Shown here piece by piece: positions 62,645 through 64,000 of a stretch of 64,000 bases of DNA. Positions within the stretch are counted from its first letter, which is position 1. Every line of letters begins with the position of its first letter. This stretch comes from Streptomyces lucensis JCM 4490 (GTDB taxonomy: Bacteria > Actinomycetota > Actinomycetes > Streptomycetales > Streptomycetaceae), in assembly GCF_014650035.1 (NCBI RefSeq), contig NZ_BMUE01000014.1:124001-188000 (forward strand). The letters run 5' to 3'. The position numbers were made by a program, and so were the translations under genes. The notes beneath the pieces were generated by a model. It saw nothing but the letters and a program-made list of their open reading frames with translations, did not search any database and had not been told where the DNA came from.

Positions 62645-63289
62645 GTGGCGCTGACCTTCGACGACCTGCTCACCCGTGCCCGTGCGCTGCCCAGGGGCGG
62701 CCGGCGGGCCGTCCTCGGCATCGCGGGCGGTCCCGGTGCGGGCAAGACGACGCTGGCCGAGCATCTGGTGCGTGCCCTGGGCGGCGACGGCCCGCCGTGG
62801 GTGGCGCACGTGCCCATGGACGGCTTCCACCTGGCCGACGCCGAGTTGGACCGGCTGGGCCTGCGGGAGCGCAAGGGCGCCCCGGACACCTTCGACGCGG
62901 CCGGGTACGCGGCGCTGCTGCGGCGGCTGCGCGAGGACCCCGACGAGGTGGTGTACGCGCCCGCGTTCGAGCGGGTGCTGGAGCAGCCGCTCGCGGGTGC
63001 GATCCCGGTGCCGCCCTCCGCCCGGCTGGTGGTGACGGAGGGCAACTACCTCCTGCTGCGGCGGGGTTCGTGGGCACGGGTGCGGCCCTGCCTGGACGAG
63101 GTGTGGTTCTGCGAGCTCGACGAGGAGGAACGGATCCGCCGGCTGGTGGCCCGGCACGAGCGGTTCGGCAAGGACCGTGCGGCGGCGGTGGCCTGGGTGC
63201 GGGGCACGGACCAGCGCAACGCCGACCTGGTGGCGACGACCAGGGACCGGGCGGACCTGGTGGTACCCGCTTGCGTCCGGCTGCCGTAG
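62645..63289 (+). CDS. P-loop nucleoside/pantothenate-kinase-like protein
   Basis: A 214-residue kinase of the uridine-kinase/phosphoribulokinase/PanK-like superfamily. Walker A GIAGGPGAGKTTLAEHL is near residue 23, and VPMDGFHLADAELDRLGLRERKGAPDTFD is the usual acceptor-binding region. TEGNYLLLRRG and the lid-arginine segment ERIRRLVARHERFGK follow. The substrate (nucleoside, sugar or a vitamin) is not determined. GTG 62645 gives VALTFDDLL, a good N-terminus. It is divergent from the HAD gene over 86 bp, perhaps pointing to sugar metabolism. Confidence 0.85.
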   Translation: MALTFDDLLTRARALPRGGRRAVLGIAGGPGAGKTTLAEHLVRALGGDGPPWVAHVPMDGFHLADAELDRLGLRERKGAPDTFDAAGYAALLRRLREDPDEVVYAPAFERVLEQPLAGAIPVPPSARLVVTEGNYLLLRRGSWARVRPCLDEVWFCELDEEERIRRLVARHERFGKDRAAAVAWVRGTDQRNADLVATTRDRADLVVPACVRLP

Positions 63290-63400
63290 GCGTGCACGGG
63301 TGCGGCGGGGAGGGGTGAACCCGCACCGGCCTCCGCCCGTATCCCTGTACACGGCGGAGGGTCTGCCGGTACGACTCGTGAAGCGGTGACGCGGCGGCGG

Positions 63401-64000
63401 ATGATGGCACGCGAACAGCACCCGGTCCTCACCCGTGGGGCACCGGCCGGTGAACCCGCCGGGCCGGCCCCGGTCCGCCCGGCCGTCCGGCTGCGGCGCC
63501 ACCGGCGATGGCTGGTTCCCCTGCTGGCGGCACTGCTGCTGGCGCAGATGGCGGCGGCGATGGTCACGACGGCGGTGCGGCAGACGCCCACCATCGACGA
63601 ACCGGTGTACGTGGCGACGGCCACCGACTACCTGCACGAGCACCGGCTGCGCTACAACCCCGAACACCCGCCGCTCGGCAAGCTGCTGATCGCGGCCGGT
63701 GTGGCGGTGGCCGGCCCGCGCTACGACCCGTCGTACGCCGGCACCCAGGGGGACGTCGGCCGGCATCTGCTCTACGAGTCGGGCAACGACCCGTGGCGGC
63801 TGATGCTGTGGGCGCGGCTGCCGGTGATCGTGCTGACCCTGCTGTTCGGACTGGTCGCCTTCGCGTTCGCCCGTGAGCTGACGGGGACGGCGGGCGGGCT
63901 GGTGGCACTCGCGCTGTACGCCTTCTCGCCGGATGTGATCGCGCACGGTTCGCTGGCCACGCTGGACGTCCCGGCGACCGGTCTCGTGCTGACGTCGGCC
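63401..64000 (+). CDS. GT-C/ArnT-like glycosyltransferase, N-terminal part (runs past window)
   Basis: The frame stays open to the last base, giving 200 residues. A first transmembrane helix (about 41-62) is followed by a loop with QTPTIDEPVYVATATDYL, where Asp-Glu matches the GT-C acidic motif, and YNPEHPPLGKLLIAAGVAVAG, a pattern seen in dolichyl-phosphate-mannose-mannosyltransferase-like proteins. Two to three more helices follow. ATG 63401 or 63404 are candidate starts; GTG 63386 is also in frame. No ribosome site decides. The function is probably transfer of a polyprenyl-linked sugar. Confidence 0.7.
   Translation, partial: MMAREQHPVLTRGAPAGEPAGPAPVRPAVRLRRHRRWLVPLLAALLLAQMAAAMVTTAVRQTPTIDEPVYVATATDYLHEHRLRYNPEHPPLGKLLIAAGVAVAGPRYDPSYAGTQGDVGRHLLYESGNDPWRLMLWARLPVIVLTLLFGLVAFAFARELTGTAGGLVALALYAFSPDVIAHGSLATLDVPATGLVLTSA

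Overview
The window is high-GC (about 73 percent by eye), densely coded actinobacterial DNA. GTG starts, four-base ATGA/GTGA gene overlaps, purine-rich ribosome binding sites, a DasR-type operator, a CebR-type operator and GNNT-N15-GGGTAC promoters all point to Streptomyces or a very close relative. The gene content (stressosome parts, many SpoIIE-type phosphatases, catalase, chitinase, GH15/GH65 enzymes, sortase-signal wall protein, wall hydrolase) resembles chromosomal accessory or arm-proximal DNA. No insertion sequence, phage, CRISPR array or RNA gene was seen.

Layout. 1-3.9 kb: five overlapping genes of a stressosome module (RsbR-like end, RsbS, RsbT, an ATPase-PP2C fusion, a coiled-coil/GAF/PP2C protein), closed by a strong bidirectional hairpin. 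4-16 kb: catalase KatE, a basic amino-acid decarboxylase, an M20 amidohydrolase, a large secreted F5/8-beta-helix protein, an inositol-phosphatase-like protein with altered metal ligands, a Ppx/GppA phosphatase and a DUF885 protein. 16-19 kb: a GNAT remnant, a thioesterase, and a GH18 chitinase behind two DasR-like sites. 19-28.5 kb: pyruvate carboxylase, a rhomboid-like protein, an aldo/keto reductase with a MerR-style promoter, an MFS exporter, and a nucleotidyltransferase-BON-metallophosphoesterase operon behind a sigma-B-like promoter.

28.5-37.4 kb: a membrane PP2C phosphatase, an odd hydrolase-fold/acetoacetate-decarboxylase-fold fusion that lacks the canonical catalytic residues of both halves and has a small WxG-type neighbour, a flavodoxin-like protein, a methyltransferase, a secreted lipase, a lipoprotein, and a GNAT gene broken by an amber codon just behind a perfect CebR box. 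37.4-48.5 kb: an LAETG wall-anchored DUF1996 protein, an NlpC/P60 hydrolase, FprA ferredoxin reductase behind an iron-box-like region, DUF1152, an unknown coiled-coil protein, DUF1232, a ComB-like phosphatase, a 190-bp decayed duplication, and a membrane protein with four exact 33-residue repeats.

48.5-64 kb: two very large PAS/GAF/SpoIIE sensor phosphatases in tandem, a 78-residue protein with its own sigma-B-like promoter, GH15 hydrolase, two small charged proteins, a GT-C membrane protein, a truncated BlaI-family regulator, a GH65 phosphorylase/HAD mutase pair, a P-loop kinase and the start of another GT-C protein.

Themes. Five SpoIIE/PP2C-type proteins plus RsbR/S/T and two near-identical sigma-B-like promoters make general-stress signalling the main thread. 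The catalase, the BON operon and the small charged proteins are plausible outputs. Carbohydrate regulation (DasR and CebR sites, GH15, GH18, GH65) is the second thread. Functional assignments come from reading translated sequence without database searches.
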